Notes: generated by a model from the letters alone, not told the origin. A stretch of 64,000 nt of DNA from Bisporella sp. PMI_857 (GCA_021307315.1 JAJSPD010000054.1:278063-342062), one strand, 5' to 3'. Positions 19,453-31,883 are shown, counted from the first letter of the stretch. Numbers and translations: made by a program.

Positions 19453-22196
19453 ATTCAAAATTAAATAAACAATTCTTCCTTCCGAAAGATTATATCAAGA
19501 ACCGCTGAAGTTGGAGAGAGCTATCTGTGATCATGATTAGTGTTTGTGAAGCAGAATAAGAACGGGGGGTGAAAGACTTTGGGACCCGGCCTAGGCCCCC
19601 AAACATGAAAGTGTGGTCAAAACAACTGTTGAGCGAACACTGTTTCGGGGGAATGTAAAATAGGGCATTCTTACCTATTACTTCACAACAGCAGCGCGCC
19701 TGATCTGCTGAATTGATGCGGTCTGATGGATGAATGATACTTTTTTGATTGTGGAGTGATGAATTCCGGCTTGTATGGAAAAGTGAACAGTTGGCACTGA
19801 AAAAACGCTGTCAACTATAGAAAAAGCAATATTAGCTTTGCTGCATTGTGAGTGATCGACTGCAGCATGCTCCTGATCGTGGAGGTCGATGGAGGAAGCT
19901 GTGGTGGATGCTCAAAGGTGTTGAGAGGCTGGGCCGGTCTGGGGTGTCTTACCTCAAAAGATTGGAGAACGAAACCTCCTCTGCCCCAAATGCGCAACCA
20001 CAACCGATTAAACGGAAGCCTCTCCTTTTCGCGCAAGCGTGTGAGGAGAAAGGGGAGGTATTGAGGGGATGAGGTGGTGGATTGCAAAAGAGAAAAGGGT
20101 GCTGGATCTGAAGCGAAACGAAATGTTCCCAGAGCCAAAGAAGGAAAGGAACACGCGCGATGCCAAAGAAACTACGCTCCTAATCTGCCGTCGCACTCTC
20201 TTGCCATCGACCCTCCAAGGCTCGGGAGGCTAGCAAGAAGAAAACGAGAAGACAAAGATGACACAATTGGACTGGAGGTACTGCAGTCAACAAGTACGGG
20301 GGGAGAGAGGGTGAATGGGGCGGGAGGAAGGAAGAAGTTGTAGTTTAACTGTAGCCGTAGCAGTTAGTGACTACTAGCAGTTCGGTTCAGAAAGGTGAGA
20401 AAGATGGTGGTTCGGTAGTGGATACTTAGTCAGAACAGGATGGCCGGCTCTGACTGGCTACAGCTTTGGTTTTGGGTTGTGGGGGGGGGGGGGGGGGGGG
20501 GGCTACGGATACATCGTACTTCTCCCTCTCTCTCTCTCATCCTCTCTTTCTCTCTCTCTCTGTTTCTCTCTCTCTCCCTGGCCTGACTACTGCCCGAGCG
20601 CACTTTTCCTAAAGAGGTAGAGTGGATCTCTTCCCGAAACCACCCCAGCTTTCTTTTCTTTTTCGAAGCTCAAGAGTTAAAATAAAAAAAATAAATTAAA
20701 AAATACATTAAAATAAAAAAAAGGTCGTGATGGGATATGGTTCAATGGAATCAAGATGAAATAATAGATAGTAATCACCGTCCCTTCAAATGTTAGTTCA
20801 AGATCCCGATTGCATGTCCTTGGATACGGGAGCTACTATAATTTGCTACGTAGCGCTCAAGCAGGCACCTGTTGTTGGAACAAGGCCGGACAATTTTATT
20901 TCCTCAATTTATTCGGGCACAAAGTGTGGTGGTGCTCTTTGAAGCCTGTTAGAGTTTCTTGGGCGGCCCCGTTTTGCGTGCGTGCCCCATGATTGAAACT
21001 GGATATTCCTCACCGAGAGCACGATTTAATTTGCCCAAGCAATATTATCACTTTACCGATCCCCTCAGCAATGCAAATGCGCATCTCCAAATTTGGGCTC
21101 GTAGGTGGTGAATTCCTCGAAACCCAGGCTCTGGATGAAATGATCTACACGGCAGCGGGCACCGGTCGCTAGGCGTTTTTAGCTCTGGGGCCGCTGAGGC
21201 TATTGCAACACAATCCTGTTTACGATGCCTTAATTACCACGTAGGGCGAGATTAAAATATGGCTGGCTAAATGTCATTTGCCTCATAGATTTCGTTGGCA
21301 ATAAAAAAAAGGAGATGCTTAGACAGCGAGACGGTAGAGCTACTTCATTTAATCATTGTCCCCGAGGATTCACTCTTTTGGTTGAGATCCGATCTTTCCA
21401 AAAAAAAATTCAAAAAATGCGGAGATTATCCATCAGGTACTGTAGGACAATACGAAACCAGACACCATGGCCCAGTAAGAAGGGCTCGGAAACCATCATG
21501 TTACACAAGTAGGATGTTTCTGTTGGATGTGGCTGTTCTCTTGCCTCAGCCTCATCTGATGTAAGTTCACTAAGAACAAATTATTGGATAAAGGCTATCA
21601 TTTGCTTAGTACATTGCAATGACTAGAATTCTAGTTGGATGGAGCGACAAGTCCCGTATTATGGACACCTTTCCCTCAGTACACACACAAGCATGTATAA
21701 TATACACATGCGCATACACATAGCACTTCGATTGCAGCAAAGAAGCCCTCCTTGCGCAAACTAGCCAAGCCTAGCCTTGAAATCCTTACCCCATGAAGAA
21801 TAGACAAAATGTCTCCCCCAGGCGCTATTTATATCAACAAGCCAGAAATACTGATGAAGACAGTGTATGAGTGATTATTTTGATGGAAAATGAGCTTAGT
21901 TCTGGCACTTTCTTGTCTGGTTGTCTAACTGCGTCTTTGCGCGAATGGTATTGACAGGGTCTGCACGTTTCAGTCGTTGCCAGCCATCGATAAAGTACCT
22001 CTCCCTGTATCGACAGTATCTTCACATTTTAGCGAGGTTCAAACTGATGTGGCAACCCGAACTTATCACATCCAACCCAACACTTCACCTTGATCCAGAA
22101 CTGATCCTCAATGTGGCTATGAGGCCATTTTCCATCCTGAGTCAATACTGCACATGACGATAGCATATTTTAGCGACGAAGAGAGGAAACACAGAA
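19453..22196. other. 2.7-kb divergent intergenic region
   Basis: Between the divergent ataxin-2 and Bud6 genes. No coding region is supported. It contains a 22-base G run (20481-20502), an adjoining CT-rich tract (about 20521-20580) and A-rich stretches near 20680-20722. It probably holds long leaders and both promoters. Confidence 0.5.
20481..20580. repeat. Poly-G run and CT-rich microsatellite
   Basis: Twenty-two consecutive G (20481-20502) are followed within 20 nt by about 60 nt of CT-rich sequence. Such a purine/pyrimidine asymmetric region can form G-quadruplex or triplex structures in vitro; a function here is not shown. Confidence 0.85.
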
Positions 22197-25100
22197 ATGC
22201 AGAACACTGCATCGCAACGATCAATTCAACGACGATCACCAGTACCAGCCGATCAAGCATCAGACATGCCGTCACGATCGATGTCACCACCAAATAATGT
22301 CCCGCATCCTCGGGTATCAAACGCATCCTCAAGATCGGCGCCAAATGGAAGCACAAGCAAGAGGCAGAACGTACGTGCAATGCCCAGAGACACAACTTTC
22401 TCCACCCATCCCCTCCCTCTTTTGCACGTTCGCTATTTGACATCAGTACTGATACTTGATAGAATGGCCAAACCTCCCAGCCAACCCAAAGCTCCACTCC
22501 ATTATCACAGATCGAAAAGAGTGTCACGCATCTTCTCGTAGCTACGAAACAGCTCCTCGAAACCCTCACCCAATGGTCTCGACATCAGGCAACAGATGGG
22601 CAGGTATCTGACGTATACGTGAGGCTCGGATATGAGTTTAATATCGCTTGCAGAGCTTTTACTGCAATTAATGTAGATACGTCAGATTTGGGTAATGTAC
22701 CTGAAGCGCTACGACACATCCTTGAGTCAACACTGAGCCAGGAGGCCAGCGCAGAAAGTTTGGACAAATATCTACCTCAAATCAGGGATATTATTATTAA
22801 GTTACTGCATGGCCTCAAACGAAAGCAACAGAAACTTCGGCAGAAGCAAGCAAGGGAAGGGCAATCTTCGAATGGAGATGTGGCACAACCACGAAACAGC
22901 AGCATCAGTAGCGCTAGCAGCACAAGCACTGGATTGTCAACACTTCTGGACCAAGGAATGAACAATAACTTTCGTGGCGATAGTGACCGAGATAGCACGA
23001 TCGTTTCGATAAATGATGGGCCTCCACGGGTGTCTTCCGCATCTTCCAGCCGGAGAACGGAGGCTCCCAGGGCACGCTCTCGCGAATCGACAACCTCAGA
23101 CCACTCCACAATATCTAGTAATACTATGCAGAATATGCCAGTTCTTCCTCCTTATCCTGGAGATGAACTACCATTGCCTCAAGGCGCAGCCGAACTCAGC
23201 GTGGACAACTTTCCACCCCCACCTCCACCACCGAAACAACAAAATGCACTCGCGGCATTACAGCGAGGTGGGGACCTTGAAAGGCGGGCTTCGAGGAGAT
23301 ACTCAGCATATCAGGTAGCCAAGCATTTGGGGGCCTCTCCCAATGGAATACCCATGCTCCCACCAGCACAGAACTCACCTATTCCCAATAGAGGTCGCAA
23401 TGATGCTAGAGAGTCGATGAGAGCAGTACAGCTTAGGGATCAACGTCACAGTCGTCAGAACTCAAGTCGTTTCGCAACAGAAACATCACCGGCTCGAATT
23501 CCAAGCCGCATTTCCGAGGGAAGCTCAGAAACTCCAACATTAGACCCTCCAGCAGATGTAGGAAATGAAGACAGCCCGGCTGCGCCGACCACTGAGGACA
23601 AGATTCGACAGCCGCCAGGTGATTTTGGGGCCACTTTGCAAGGCCCACCGACGGACTCCGTACCAATTCTTTCAGCAACATCTCCGCAAGAGCCAGTACC
23701 TGATGCTCAATCCACTAGCAAGCAACAACCACTAACCTCTTCAACGCGAGAATCCGTATCGTATACGGGCCAGGATAGACAGTTTACACCTGAGCAATCT
23801 CCTCCTCTAGACAAAGAGTTGACAATATTTCTCCAATACAAGACGAAAGTGAAGAAGTTCATATTGACTGATGGGTATAAGGACCTTTCAATTGCAAGAT
23901 TACAACTTGCGTTCATTGAGAAGTTTGCGTGGAATACACACAATAATGGCGTTGATTTACCCGAAATATACATACAAGACCCAGTGTCTGGGGTGCGACA
24001 CGAACTTGAGGATCTAAACGACATCAAAGATCGATCAGTCTTAGTTTTAAACGTTGAGGTGTTAGATGAGGTGAAACGACATATAGATGAAGGCCTTGGA
24101 GGATTGAAGAGGATTGTTGAGGGCGTGAAGACCGCAGTCGAAGACCAGCAGATTTCCATACAAAGAGTTTCAGATCGCCAGCAGGATACTGCCAAAGAGA
24201 TGGCACGATTGGCGACGGCTCCCGTGCCAAGTAAATTTACCTCTGGAAATACGGCAGGATTAAACGGAGCCATAATGAGCCCTGTTAAAGTAGGTGGGCT
24301 AGCTCAATTGAGTGAGGTCCAGAGCTTGAGGCGAGACCTCGCCGTATTGCGACAAACATATTCGAGTTTTCAATCTGACATACAGAGCTCTATGTCCCTC
24401 ATACGTGCTAAAGCCTCGTCAGTCAAGGATACTGCAGTCAAGGCTGCGGTTCCAAGCATCGAAGGAGAATCCGGGCGTGCCTATGTTAATGCCGGGAAGA
24501 AGACGCTACAAGGTGATTCAGATAAGCTTGTCGCCAACGTTGATGACCTCCAAGATATCGTTGAAGATCTTCGCAAAGATGTGGTCTTGCGCGGTGTTCG
24601 CCCGCTTCCTCGCCAACTTCAGACTGTTGCTAAGGATATCTCACAAGCCACAAATGAACTTAAGAGACTACAAGAGTTTTTGAAGCGCGAGAAGCCAGTC
24701 TGGACTAAAGTCTGGGAGAAGGAGCTAGACACAGTATGTAGTGATCGCGAAGAATTCACTATCCAAGAAGACATTGCTATGGATTTACAAGACGACCTTG
24801 AGAAAGCTACCCAAATTTTTGCCCTCGTGGAAGAGGCAACTAAGGAGCAAATGAAGGACTCTCCAAACGGAGGCGTTGGTACAGGCCGGCCAACAAAGGG
24901 GCTAAATCATATCACTACCACTGACCCAACGGTAGCAAAGGAGGGCGTATTGGACGAGGTCCGCGCTCTGCAGCCAAATCATGAGAATAGGCTAGAAGCG
25001 ATAGAGCGCGCGGAGAAGTTACGACAGAAGGAACTCGAAGGCCGCCGTGGAGGCGAGTTTCAAAAGGAACTTGGTTCATTTGTCGAGGAGGGCAAGCTGA

Positions 25101-25285
25101 AGAAATCGGGTGGCTATGAAGAAGCGGAGCGAGCACGGAAGGCAAAAGATGACCGAGCTCGACGAGAAATCTGGGAAAGACAGAATGGTATGACACAAGC
25201 GGACAGCGCTGCATACGACGCAGTTGCTCTAGACCCTCCTCAAGAAAATGAGGGAACGGAGAATACGCCTCCTGCTGAAGTTTAA
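22197..25285 (+). CDS. bud6: Actin-interacting polarity protein Bud6/Aip3
   Basis: Two exons, 22197-22370 and 22463-25285, encode 998 residues. The N-terminal conserved region follows the intron: SQIEKSVTHLLVATKQLLET, WSRHQATDGQVSDVYVRLG, YEFNIACRAF, then IKLLHGLKRKQQ. A long disordered Ser/Pro linker follows (about 160-440). The C-terminal AIP3 core begins near TIFLQYKTKVKKFIL, with VDLPEIYIQDPVSGVRHELEDL and a long helical region (EVQSLRRDLAVLRQTYSSF, LRPLPRQLQ-type segments) that in yeast forms the rod binding actin monomers and formin. Bud6 is a nucleation-promoting factor and polarisome component acting at hyphal tips and septa. A poly-Pro stretch (FPPPPPPPK) lies near residue 250. Confidence 0.95.
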
Positions 25286-25578
25286 GGATGGAGGAACGGG
25301 TCTGGGATTTCGATTCTAGTTATATGTTTTTACTAGCAGAACTTCATAACCTTGCTTCGTTGTACATGACCAAGGTGTCATGGAACTTTCTAAATGGCTG
25401 TTGTTAAGCATGGCGTTTGGGGCAGGGCATTTTCAATTCAAGACAAGAGAGCATTGTACGGACAAGCAGCTCTTTGTGAGGCTTTAAATTATTGATCTTG
25501 GGGGTTAGCAACGTCCTACTATGGAACGAGAAACCAATGAATTATATGCTATGCTTCCGGTCAATATGATTGTCATTT
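25286..25578. other. Convergent intergenic region
   Basis: 3' flanks of bud6 and the next reverse gene; nothing else seen. Confidence 0.5.
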
Positions 25579-26213
25579 TCAGTTAAATACGTCCCAATTA
25601 CCATTAGCCCACACGAAGTCTGTCACCAGCGAGGAGACTCTCCAAGGATTCCCTCTAACATTGGTTTTACTTAGCTCTAAGATATATCTTCCACCATTTG
25701 ATGTTCGTGGATCGCCTTTGGCAGCTTTCTTTTCTAGATTCACCAAGCAATTGGCTACTACCCCAGCATTCCTCGGAACCTCGACTCCTTCGCCGGGTTG
25801 AGGTAGCTCGATCAAGATGCTCCTACCAAATCTCAGCCCGTTTCACTCCCAACACAGAACAAAGTACAAAGGGTATGGACGAGTAAAGACTAACGTAGAA
25901 ACATGCTGCCAGCTATCAAGCTTCACGACCGTGCTCTTCCACCAGTCTACCAGGTCGGTCACGGCTTGCACCTGGGCTTTGCCACCGAACATGGATGTGT
26001 AATCTACTCTTACATCCTTGGCGAAGACTTCGGATACTAGGTCGTCAAAGCGGGACATATCGAGGTACAGCGACTTTTTGACCCGCAATCATCAGCATGT
26101 ATATCAGGTTTTCGAAGCTCAGAGACTAGGAACATCGAATGTACCATTTTAGTGACGGTGTCATGGATATTAGCTCTATCGAGCAGGTAGTTTTGGATAT
26201 CGTATGCTGCCAT
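25579..26213 (-). CDS. SnoaL-like domain protein
   Basis: Three exons, 26213-26145, 26073-25895 and 25822-25579, encode 163 residues. The sequence reads as a SnoaL-like / NTF2-fold protein: an N-terminal helix (ENYLLDRANIHDTV-type), LDMSRFDDLVSEVFAKDVRVDYTSMFGG, a helix with WWKSTVVKLDSWQHV, and strand-rich sequence ending in GRYILELSKT and WRVSSLVTDFVWANGNWDVFN. This fold hosts small-molecule isomerases, hydratases and dehydratase-like enzymes, as well as non-catalytic proteins; the substrate cannot be inferred. The length is typical for a single domain. It is divergent from the Rfc5 gene. Confidence 0.8.
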
Positions 26214-26752
26214 GTTCGCCTGGATCAAGGGATGTGTGGCTGAAATGAGGATTAGTGGTGGTATGAATATGGAAACGTACCTAGAGGGCACGGTACTTTT
26301 ATATGTATACATGCTTACATGTTTATTTGTCGGTACGTAACTTGATGCATGCCGGAGTTTGCGTTACGGCTAAGAAGGTTAAGTCCTGGTCTTATGGCCG
26401 AGTCTTGAACAAGGTGCATATGAGACGGCTTACTTCAATAAAAGTTGTGGAACATAGGTTTTTTTTTTTTTTTTTTTCAATGTTCTTTTGTGGCACATTG
26501 AAGCATTTTAGTAGTGAAGGGGTTAGGATCGGCTGATTTGACTCTGCTCAGCATAAACACAGGCTAGGACTTGGTAGCGAGCAAAGGAGGAAAGGGGCTG
26601 AAGCGAAGTAAAGCGAGTGAAGCTAAAGACATGGGTGGCACGGATGCACTTTACGCGGTCGCGACTTCTTACACCTCAAAGATAATTTCAACGCGTCAAC
26701 GAAAGAGCCCATACTGCACCTTTCAACTCAACACTCACTACAACTCAATATC
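26214..26752. other. Divergent promoter region with poly-T run
   Basis: A 19-base T run lies at about 26459-26477. There is no coding signal; it contains the promoters of the SnoaL-like gene and rfc5. Confidence 0.45.
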
Positions 26753-27912
26753 ATGGCGCTTCTTGTTGATAGGCATCGCCCTCGATCCCTCGACCAACTC
26801 ACATACCACAATGATCTCTCGGAGCGGCTCCGTTCTCTGGTAAATATCTTCCTGCTATCTCACAGCCTCCATTAACCACACAACAGGCCCAAAGCGGCGA
26901 CTTCCCTCATCTCCTCGTCTACGGCCCCTCCGGCGCCGGCAAGAAAACTCGCATCGTCGCAACCCTCAAAGAGCTCTATGGGCCGGGTGTGGAAAAGATA
27001 AAGATCGACTCACGAGTCTTCCAGACGACGTCGAACCGGAAGCTCGAATTCAACATCGTCGCCTCGGTCTACCACCTCGAGATCACGCCGTCGGACGTCG
27101 GCAACTATGACCGCGTCGTCGTACAGGACCTACTCAAAGAAGTCGCGCAAACGCAGCAGGTCGACCAGTCCGCCAAACAAAAATTCAAAGTCGTGGTGAT
27201 TAACGAGGCGGACCACCTAACGCGGGATGCGCAGGCGGCGCTGAGACGGACAATGGAAAAATATAGTCCGAATCTAAGGTTGATCTTGCTAGCAAACAGC
27301 ACCGCGAATATCATTGCACCGATCAGGAGCCGGACGTTGTTGGTGCGGGTGCCGGCGCCGACAGAGCGGGAGATTTGTGAGGTCCTGGGGAGGAGCGGGA
27401 AGAAGGAGGGGTGGCCGCTGTCAGAGGGGTTGAATGAGAGGATTGCGAAGGAGAGCGGGAGGAATTTGAGGAGGGCGCTTTTGATGTTTGAGGCGGTGCA
27501 TGCGCAGAAGTATATTCCCCTACCCTCCTTCAATCTGCAGAAATGGTAGCTGACAAAGAATAGCGACAAAGTATCAGATAGCACGCCTATCCCTCCTCCC
27601 GACTGGGAAGCTCTCATCGCACAAGTCGCCGGTGAAATCATGGCGGAGCACTCCCCAGCTCGCATCCTACAAGTTCGAGCGAAACTCTATGATCTCCTCA
27701 CGCATTGCATACCCCCAACTACAATTCTCAAGACACTTACATTTAAATTGGTGCCGCTGGTAGATGATGTGCTAAAAGCCGATGTTATCAAGTGGTCCGC
27801 ATTCTATGAGCATCGAATCCGGAACGGCACGAAAGTTATCTTCCATTTGGAGGCTTTTGTATGCAAATTTATGAGGATTTTGGAGGAGCATCTTATGGAA
27901 ATGGATTTCTAG
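26753..27912 (+). CDS. rfc5: Replication factor C subunit Rfc5 (human RFC3 type)
   Basis: Three exons, 26753-26839, 26887-27509 and 27564-27912, encode 352 residues. The N-terminus MALLVDRHRPRSLDQLTYHN is the clamp-loader start. The P-loop is GPSGAGKKTR, and the RFC box ITPSDVGNYDRVVVQDLLKE identifies the Rfc5/RFC3 subunit. The Walker B region is VVINEADHLTRDAQAALRR (NEAD rather than DEAD, usual for this subunit), followed by MEKYSPNLRLILLANS with IIAPIRSRTLL. The C-terminal collar domain ends in HLEAFVCKFMRILEEHL. The protein belongs to the pentamer that loads PCNA on primed DNA, and to the alternative checkpoint loaders. In this subunit the ATP site is thought to be weak or inactive. Confidence 0.97.
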
Positions 27913-28325
27913 ATTAATGGATAATAGGAAAGGAATTTGCATGGCACCGGCGTTATGTGATATAAGGCGTTGGTAATCAGTGGCAATGCATTTTATGAAG
28001 ATGATGCTCTTTTTTTGTTGCATTGACTAAAAAATAGTTATGTGCTGTGGAGGAGAGGACCGTAGAGTGATTTGACCCGCCATATTGGGTATCGTAACAT
28101 GCACCGACCGTCCTGCAGAATAGTCTAGGTATTATTTAGGTCCAAGGTATAGGATATGTGAATACCGGCGGGCTGGAGTGTTTAATGTATTTCCCTTTCC
28201 GGGACTTGCAGAACCACCATCAATGCCAATCTTGTCAAATCTATCCAAGCATGTTTGATTCTCTTATTGGCTAGCAGTCGCCGGCGCCGGAAACGTGTGC
28301 GTGCTTTCGTTGGAGCGAGCAAGTC
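27913..28325. other. Convergent intergenic region
   Basis: 3' flanks of rfc5 and rex3; no gene seen. Confidence 0.5.
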
Positions 28326-30302
28326 TCAGCCATAATTGATCTCGATCTCCTTATCCTCGTTCTCCATCCTCTCCCGATCTCTCTTCTTCTCCCGCCGTCC
28401 CACCTGCGCCAGCGGCGTGTTCGGCAGCGGCGCCGCAAAGATGCCGAACTCGACCGTCCACCCGTCCCTCTTCATCTTGGCCCATTCCTTCGCCAGCGCT
28501 AGTTTCACCAACTCCCCCGCGGCGTTAGCGTCCTCTTTGCTGTCGTGCCCGTTCATCTGGCCGTTTTTGACGACCTGGATGTCGCGGTTCAGGTGGGTGG
28601 CCATGAGGGCCTTGAGGCTGTTGCGGTAGGGCAGGCCGGCGGGATGTGGATACAAGAGAGCGGTATCGATGATGGTGGAGTGGATGATGCGGGTTGCGTT
28701 GAGATCGTTTTCGAGGCCGTGGCCGATCAGGGGTGTGAGTGGTGTTAGGTGGGAGAAGAGCAGCGCTCGTGCTACGGCCGGGGAGTCGACGATGCGGAGC
28801 GGCGATGGAGAAGATTTAGAAGACGGCGTTCCTGTTGCAGGGGCGGAGTATCGAAGAGCGTTTGCCATGTCTTTTGGCCAGACGCCTGAATATCTAGAGT
28901 TCAAGTCGAGAACCTCGCCGAATGGACGGACCAGGACATCAAAGAGGGACTCTCCACTTGGCCAGGATGTTGCGGTTAGTCGGATGAGCTCCATGCCGTA
29001 GACTGTGTAACCCATCTCTCCGTCGATGCAAACCGGGCGATCGGATATCTTCTCAATGTTGACGGGCGTCTTCTCAAAGTTTAAAACAGTGGCCATTCTC
29101 TTCACCTCTGAAACTTTGAAGACATGATTGGGGCTTTGTGTGCAGCCTATCGAGTCCGCCATTGATTGTCCACAGCAGCGGAATCGCTTCTCGCGTTTTG
29201 CTTTAGGGTCTAATGGGTTCCGATCTGACCAGAATGGCTTGCCGAAATGGTATGTGCATGTGCCGCCGCTTTGGAGAGCGCCATCTTCTTCGCGGCGCCC
29301 AGGGAATACCTGGAATCGGGTCTTGCATCTATCGCAGTTTTCCCATCCCTGAGCAGCTTCGATGCCTTTTCTGGCCGCTTCTACATCTTCTGGTGATGGG
29401 ATCTTTGTGACATAACCATGCTTTTCTAACCCAGAGATGTCTGTATAGAGTTTGTGCAGTAGATTAAGCTCATCGTCAGGGGATAATCCAGTCTCAACCT
29501 TAATGGGAGGTCCCTTTGGCTTTGATGGTGTCTTGTCACTTATGAGAGCTTTTGCCGCCGCCTCTGCTTGCTCAATGGCTTTTGACCTCTCCTGCTTCCA
29601 TTGCGGGACGGTCATACGCTTATATACCATGATTTTATTCTTCACCACATTCCCATAAATACTCGGCGTTTTAGTTGCATCCTCTTCCATATCGAGGGCC
29701 TTGGTGATCAGCTCTTGAGCTGATAATACCAAATTTTCTTCTTCGTCATTTGCATCCTTTACAAGTTCCGAGTTGAGACGAACAAATTGCTCATGCAACG
29801 CCTTTAACAATCGGAGTCTGATATCAAATGTCGCGGGTTGAGCTTTCAGAGGACGTGGATTCAGCGCTTCCTTTTTGATAGGCTGCTTCACAGGTGTCTT
29901 GGTAGTTACTTGGGGGAGTGGTCTCGAGACAGGTACGGATTTATTGTCAAGAGGTTTCTTTCGGAGTGGCGGAGGCGAGAGGGGGGCACCGACGAAGACC
30001 TTCTTTGGTCTCACTTCTGAAGTGTTTGACGAATTTGTTGCCTCTTGTGGCGGTTTCGCAACTTCTAGCTTCTCCGCTTCTAGGGCATTCCCTTTGGACT
30101 GAAGTAAATTACTCTCCATTTGAGACTGGAATTGACTACTTGACTTCTCGTCACCTCCAATAATCATTCCATCCTTGTTGACTGCTGTGGATGCGGGCGT
30201 ATCCTGCTTGCCTTGTGAATGCGAAAAGATACAGCCAGGCAGCATGCAGCTCTGCTGATAAGGGCAGACAATGTCTGAAAATAGTCCTTTCGTGGTGAAC
30301 AT
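28326..30302 (-). CDS. rex3: RNA exonuclease Rex3
   Basis: A single-exon protein of 658 residues. The N-terminus (CPYQQSCMLPGCIFSH) has Cys/His spacing of a CCCH-like zinc finger. A disordered Ser/Pro/Lys linker and a helical region follow. A Cys/His cluster, WENCDRCKTRFQVF...GTCTYHFG...RFRCCGQ...GCTQSPNHVF (about residues 320-400), is characteristic of Rex3. The DEDDh exonuclease then follows: VCIDGEMGYTVYGMELIR (Asp and Glu of ExoI), GHGLENDLNATRI (ExoII), and a distal NGHDSKEDANAAGELV (ExoIII His/Asp). Rex3 trims 3' ends of RNase MRP RNA and other small RNAs in yeast. A C-terminal Lys/Arg/Glu tail may aid nuclear localisation. Confidence 0.93.
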   Translation of the reverse strand: MFTTKGLFSDIVCPYQQSCMLPGCIFSHSQGKQDTPASTAVNKDGMIIGGDEKSSSQFQSQMESNLLQSKGNALEAEKLEVAKPPQEATNSSNTSEVRPKKVFVGAPLSPPPLRKKPLDNKSVPVSRPLPQVTTKTPVKQPIKKEALNPRPLKAQPATFDIRLRLLKALHEQFVRLNSELVKDANDEEENLVLSAQELITKALDMEEDATKTPSIYGNVVKNKIMVYKRMTVPQWKQERSKAIEQAEAAAKALISDKTPSKPKGPPIKVETGLSPDDELNLLHKLYTDISGLEKHGYVTKIPSPEDVEAARKGIEAAQGWENCDRCKTRFQVFPGRREEDGALQSGGTCTYHFGKPFWSDRNPLDPKAKREKRFRCCGQSMADSIGCTQSPNHVFKVSEVKRMATVLNFEKTPVNIEKISDRPVCIDGEMGYTVYGMELIRLTATSWPSGESLFDVLVRPFGEVLDLNSRYSGVWPKDMANALRYSAPATGTPSSKSSPSPLRIVDSPAVARALLFSHLTPLTPLIGHGLENDLNATRIIHSTIIDTALLYPHPAGLPYRNSLKALMATHLNRDIQVVKNGQMNGHDSKEDANAAGELVKLALAKEWAKMKRDGWTVEFGIFAAPLPNTPLAQVGRREKKRDRERMENEDKEIEINYG

Positions 30303-31883
30303 CTTGCAAGTCCTGGTCTAGAACAAAGAGGATACTGCGCGGTCAACGAAGCAAAATAAGTATAGTCACGTGGTTGTGATCATCATTCGAGGACGCCTCG
30401 CCGGAAGAAAATAGGGAGAGTAACGGGCAAATGGGTGTGTGAATGATGGTAGCTCCGCTATTTTTGAGAATGGGGAAAGAGGCCAAGCTCAATTTATTAG
30501 GTTCAGCAAGATGAGACAGGTGGGCAAGCAAATGCCATCAGCTAATCTCATGTTTTCAAACTGAGAACTGTTCAGGTCAATGAGTATCGTCATCGAACAA
30601 GTAAACAAACGAATATGAGTATTAGGCTGTGAGCTATTGATGGTGCCTTATCAGAGCTGAACATCAACCAATTACTGGACATTGTGGTAAAGGCAAGAAA
30701 GATAAAGAACTTTTAAAGCACAGTATGTGCTCGTTCATTGAGATGATAGGGATGAAAATGATCATGGGCTTACTGACTAGTTATGCTGGCGAGAATTGTG
30801 CCCGTGTCTCTCTCTGTATTTGGTAGAGGGTAATGTTTGAGAGTTTCCTCTTCAGGAATGGCTGGATAAAGAGGTTGAGATGTTGGGCAGAAGAATGAGG
30901 TGAGGTCCAGAGCAGCCTATCAGATGCGATATCCAACCCAAGGCCTTGCACCCCACTCACACCACTGACTGTGCACTTACTGTCCTGTGTCCCGAGAATA
31001 AACGGCTAAACTTTGGGGGCCTTTTCGTTCAGGGGGCCCTACAGGGGGGTGGGGGAGGAGGCTTCTTCTAAAGAATCTTTGGTCGCGTGCATTAACATCA
31101 GTCGCCTCAACACCAACAAAGAATGGTCAGTCAACTGGTACCAGTGTTTAATAGATTCCTGCATCATATCGCTTTCTATGGTATCGAATCAACTGTGACT
31201 AGGGCATGATCAACTACCCGATACGATAAGGCCTAAGCATGGTGATACGATACGGTGTTTGGAGCTTCCAGGTCATTCACCGCCCCCCTCCTGACGTTCT
31301 GGTACTAGCAACTAGATTTTGGTACCTGAAATGCTGCATCCTTCGGCTTTTCTGCCCTACATTGTCATTGCCTTGGCCCCTTTTCCCTTGCCTTTTGCCT
31401 TACCTCATACATTCACTTATCTCAGATTCCCTTGGTGTTGTGCCCTTATCTCTTGTGATTTCACTGACACTAGTCTGCGTCACTGGTAACTCACCTTGTC
31501 CCACTCACTCACGTCCCTTTTCTCTTGCCAAAACCCTCCCACACTTCCCTTTGTTCACAATTCCTCAATTATCATCATCATTTCTCCTTGCAGAGCATTT
31601 GCATCCCACAAAAAGAGAACGGCACCTACTGTAGTACCTACGTAGGGTTGCAGGGTGCATACAGCCTTGCCACACTAACTCTGCAGCAATACCCCGGCCA
31701 AACCACCAGCCTTACAGCACCACGCCACCTCGACATCACTGTACCCGAAGGTTCCGACCTCCGAGCTTTCCTAGTGATCAAGTTGTGCCTTGAGCCACAA
31801 CTTGATCATTCTCATCGATCACATTCGCATTGTTACCGTTTTCCTTTTCTTCGTTGGACCGCGCCTTCTTCTCAACCGAAGCA
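30303..31883. other. Divergent intergenic region and lipase leader
   Basis: About 1.6 kb with no supported coding region. The last part is pyrimidine-rich leader sequence of the lipase gene, containing a perfect hairpin at 31775-31808. Confidence 0.45.
31775..31808 (+). promoter_or_regulatory. Perfect 13-bp hairpin in probable 5' leader
   Basis: The arms are TGATCAAGTTGTG (31775-31787) and CACAACTTGATCA (31796-31808), with an 8-nt loop, 75 nt before the start codon of the lipase gene. If transcribed, it is a stable RNA stem that could slow scanning ribosomes or bind a protein; as DNA it could be a palindromic operator. Confidence 0.6.

Noticed and set aside
22117..22569. Reverse open stretch of 150 residues at the start of bud6
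   Set aside because: Overlaps bud6 exon 1, its intron and exon 2, which form a clear Bud6 protein.
23707..24273. Reverse open stretch of 188 residues inside bud6
   Set aside because: Antisense shadow of the conserved Bud6 core.
27105..27665. Reverse open stretch of 186 residues inside rfc5
   Set aside because: Antisense to highly conserved clamp-loader sequence.
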